Assembly (NCBI RefSeq): GCF_003634455.1
Contig: NZ_RBLC01000003.1
Coordinates: 124,001 to 188,000, forward strand
DNA length: 64,000 bases
Source of the DNA: Flavobacterium endophyticum
Lineage (GTDB): Bacteria > Bacteroidota > Bacteroidia > Flavobacteriales > Flavobacteriaceae
Direction of reading: 5' to 3'
The notes under the pieces were generated by a model. That model worked only from the letters and a program-made list of their open reading frames with translations. It made no database searches and was not told the DNA's origin. Below, in pieces: positions 63,391 through 64,000 of the stretch (positions within the stretch are counted from its first letter, which is position 1; every line of letters begins with the position of its first letter). The position numbers and the translations under genes were made by a program.

Positions 63391-64000
63391 TTATTCTTTA
63401 GGAAGGAATATCTCCGCCATCATGCATCGTGCACTTCCGCCGCCACAAGCTTCAATGGTATCAAGGCTTGAGCTGATAATTTCGCAGTGGTATTCTAATT
63501 TCTCAATCTGTACAGGCTTTAGGCTTTTATAAGCCGCTGCACTCATGATTAAATATCGTTTATCGTCCTTTCCTCTAACTTCCAACATGTTTCCTGCAAA
63601 GTTATTGACTTGGTCTTCGGTAATCAGGATAATTTCTTTTCCATCTGCTTTTAGGTTATCCAAGACCATTTTTCTTTCTTTTTTATCATCAATGCAATCG
63701 GCACAGATAACAGCAAAAGTCTCGCCCAAACACATCATGACGTTGGTGTGGTAGATTAGTTTTCTTTCGCCATTGACTGTCTGGAAAGCTTCAAAAATTA
63801 CCGGAGCATAATCAAAGTCTTCGCAAAATTCAATAAAAAGTTCTTCATCGGCTCTTGGAGATAAGGCGCAATAGGCTTTTCCATTCGCTCTATCCAACAA
63901 CAAACTGCCCGTTCCTTCTAGAAAGATATTATCTTCTTCGGCAGAAGTATAATCCACAATATTATCGATTCTGTAACCTTCGTCTTCCAATAAATCTAAG
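63391..64000 (-). CDS. ctlX: Amidinotransferase-superfamily hydrolase (CtlX-like), partial (5' end outside window)
   Basis: The open frame runs past the right edge. A TTG near 63990 is an internal Leu codon and not the start, since codons continue upstream of it. The visible 200 residues form the C-terminal part of a pentein-fold enzyme: FLEGTGSLLLDRANGKAY, YHTNVMMCLGETFAV with the catalytic His, and CGGGSARCMMAEIFLP with the terminal catalytic Cys. These are the arginine deiminase/dimethylargininase blocks. The arrangement is like the family named for citrulline utilisation (CtlX). Substrate is not shown by sequence. Confidence 0.85.
   Translation of the reverse strand, partial: LDLLEDEGYRIDNIVDYTSAEEDNIFLEGTGSLLLDRANGKAYCALSPRADEELFIEFCEDFDYAPVIFEAFQTVNGERKLIYHTNVMMCLGETFAVICADCIDDKKERKMVLDNLKADGKEIILITEDQVNNFAGNMLEVRGKDDKRYLIMSAAAYKSLKPVQIEKLEYHCEIISSSLDTIEACGGGSARCMMAEIFLPKE

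Noticed and set aside
63988..63990. TTG start making the right-edge gene complete
   Set aside because: The frame continues upstream to the window end and the visible part lacks the N-terminal half of the family, so the gene is truncated by the window.

Overview
The window looks like a chromosomal segment of a Flavobacterium-like member of the Bacteroidota. The DNA is visibly AT-rich. It encodes a giant adhesin with a type IX secretion (T9SS) type B C-terminal domain, paired with a PorP/SprF partner. Short Wza lipoproteins and Wzc kinases with Gly-Tyr tails are present, and several promoters carry the Bacteroidota -7 box TAnnTTTG. No tRNA, rRNA, CRISPR array, insertion sequence or integrase was seen.

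Layout: (A) 1-16969, minus strand. One tightly packed operon starts with the ABC exporter ATPase wzt (15686-16969). It runs through a methyltransferase, several GT2-type glycosyltransferases, an unfamiliar GT-like protein, a pyruvyltransferase homologue, a GT4 enzyme and the sialic acid genes neuA-neuB-neuC. It ends in an O-acylation module: an MBOAT protein plus three SGNH/DltD-like proteins, the last cut by the window edge. (B) 17176-17910, plus strand: a CpsB-type PHP phosphatase. (C) 17956-41721, minus strand: a long Wzx/Wzy-type operon. It runs from UDP-glucose dehydrogenase, rmlB-C-D-A (dTDP-rhamnose) and a WbpP/WbpO pair (UDP-GalNAcA) to a Wzx flippase, AsnB-like amidotransferase, Wzy polymerase, GTs, a PglC/D/E/F bacillosamine-type set, wza and wzc. 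(D) 42122-53913, plus strand: a TPR/HTH sensor-like regulator, a 650-bp regulatory gap, a small secreted protein, a 2629-residue adhesin with about 18 tandem 80-residue repeats, and PorP/SprF. (E) 53991-58110, minus strand: a second wza-wzc set followed by the ABC permease wzm. (F) 58166-64000: recR, a secreted protein, a Na+/solute symporter, a CoA-binding protein, a CarboxypepD_reg-like protein, MarC, and a CtlX-like amidinohydrolase cut by the right edge.

How it works together (inference): the window holds parts of two surface-glycan pathways. One is Wzx/Wzy-dependent, with a diNAcBac-like initiating sugar and probably rhamnose and (amidated) GalNAcA. The other is ABC-transporter-dependent, contains sialic acid and is O-acylated; its permease (E) and ATPase (A) are split about 37 kb apart by C and D. 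The T9SS adhesin sits between them. The most interesting points are the split exporter, sialic acid synthesis with no recognisable sialyltransferase, the multi-protein O-acylation module, the adhesin repeat history and the regulatory gap before the adhesin operon.
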